Source: a bacterium (lineage in GTDB: Bacteria; Thermosulfidibacterota; Thermosulfidibacteria; Thermosulfidibacterales; Thermosulfidibacteraceae). From it: a stretch of 6,331 nucleotides of DNA. The notes under the pieces are model-generated. The model was not told the origin of the DNA. It saw only the letters and a list, made by a program, of their open reading frames with translations, and made no database searches. The stretch spans positions 1-6,331 of the forward strand of contig JALWBK010000268.1 of NCBI GenBank assembly GCA_027037155.1, written 5' to 3'. Positions 5,933 to 6,331 of the stretch are shown here, in pieces. Within the stretch, counting starts at the first letter, position 1. Each line of letters opens with the position of its first letter. The translations under genes and the position numbers were made by a program.

Positions 5933-6331
5933 ACCCTCTCTCCTTTCTCCCAAGCGCTTATTACATCGGGAATGATAGCCATGATGTCTCCCGCTACAAG
6001 AGGAGCCTCTCCCACCTCTTTAGATGCGATGTCTCCGCAGAGCCCGTGGATGAACACTCCTCCTGCGGCGGCCATCTCCGGCTCAACGCCCATGGCAAGA
6101 AGCCCTCCGATAATGCCTGTGAGCACATCTCCTGAGCCTCCTGTGGCCATTCCCGGATTTCCCGTGGGATTTATGTATGCCCTTCCCTCGGGCGTTGCGG
6201 TTATGGTGCCCGCTCCCTTCAGCACGATGATCACGCCTAACTTTTTCGCCCACTCAAGGGCAGTCTCAAGCCTTTCTTCATTTACCCTCTTGGTTTCTAT
6301 GCCTGTGAGTCTTGAGAACTCTCCCGGATGG
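5905..6331 (-). CDS. nnrD: ADP/ATP-dependent NAD(P)HX dehydratase, C-terminal part (runs off the right edge)
   Basis: This is the C-terminal portion of the YjeF_C/ribokinase-like enzyme that dehydrates damaged hydrated NAD(P)H (NAD(P)HX) back to NAD(P)H. About 141 codons are present and the frame is open to the window edge, so the gene continues upstream. Near the edge, [10 protein letters not shown] matches the conserved HPGE block. Then come [24 protein letters not shown] and [11 protein letters not shown]; the Asp of the GGSGD block is the expected catalytic base. IHGLCGD follows. An in-frame GTG at 6234 is internal to the domain and not the real start. Many bacteria fuse this domain to an N-terminal YjeF_N epimerase (NnrE), which cannot be judged here. 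The stop lies 28 bases inside argB, so it probably leads an nnrD-argB-tmk unit. Confidence 0.92.
   Translation of the reverse strand, partial: HPGEFSRLTGIETKRVNEERLETALEWAKKLGVIIVLKGAGTITATPEGRAYINPTGNPGMATGGSGDVLTGIIGGLLAMGVEPEMAAAGGVFIHGLCGDIASKEVGEAPLVAGDIMAIIPDVISAWEKGERVWTGSYRNW
5940..5944 (-). promoter_or_regulatory. Ribosome binding site deciding the argB start
   Basis: AGGAG lies within the 3' end of the upstream nnrD gene and 7 bases before the ATG at 5932. The alternative TTG at 5953 is upstream of this site, so it is less likely to be the main start. Confidence 0.7.

Noticed and set aside
5933..5953. Seven-residue N-terminal extension of ArgB from the TTG at 5953
   Set aside because: The Shine-Dalgarno sequence lies inside this stretch and points to the ATG at 5932.
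5785..6135. 116-codon plus-strand reading frame spanning the nnrD-argB junction
   Set aside because: It is antisense to two clear genes and lacks a supported ribosome binding site or motif.

Overview
The window looks like a bacterial chromosomal replication-origin neighbourhood, made up of housekeeping genes. It contains the 5' part of gyrB, then complete dnaN and dnaA, all on the minus strand. A 188-base AT-rich gap with DnaA-box-like sites follows dnaA, then a single plus-strand folK. A second minus-strand cluster follows: tmk, argB and the 3' part of an nnrD-type gene. No mobile element, CRISPR array, tRNA or rRNA was seen.

The organism cannot be named from sequence alone. Arg codons AGA/AGG and the Ile codon ATA are common, the proteins are rich in Lys and Glu, and genes are packed with overlaps. 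This would fit a thermophilic or deep-branching bacterium, or a Gram-negative anaerobe. That is a weak inference. Shine-Dalgarno sites of the GGAGG type are clear before most genes.

Layout. Bases 1-1145 (minus) hold the ATPase and transducer region of GyrB, which runs off the left edge. Bases 1151-2287 hold DnaN, the beta sliding clamp. Bases 2288-2466 are a non-coding spacer with a perfect 7-bp inverted repeat and several TGTGG words. Bases 2467-3789 hold DnaA. Bases 3790-3977 are the divergent spacer with five CCACA-core DnaA-box-like sites around an 80% AT stretch, and this is the best oriC candidate. Bases 3978-4484 (plus) hold FolK. Its 3' end overlaps that of tmk (4440-5042, minus) by 45 bases. 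argB (5039-5932) and partial nnrD (5905-6331) complete a tightly overlapping nnrD-argB-tmk transcription unit read right to left.

How the genes work together. DnaA would open the origin beside its own gene, DnaN gives the polymerase its processivity clamp, and GyrB with GyrA relieves supercoiling. If replication starts in the 3790-3977 gap, dnaA, dnaN, gyrB and folK are all read in the direction of fork movement, while nnrD-argB-tmk is read against it. The right-hand unit mixes NAD(P)HX repair, arginine biosynthesis and dTTP synthesis and has no obvious single pathway. FolK belongs to folate synthesis. The most interesting points are the possible bipartite origin flanking dnaA, the absence of recF between dnaN and gyrB, and the coupled or antisense gene ends. 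I found no convincing novel multi-gene system.
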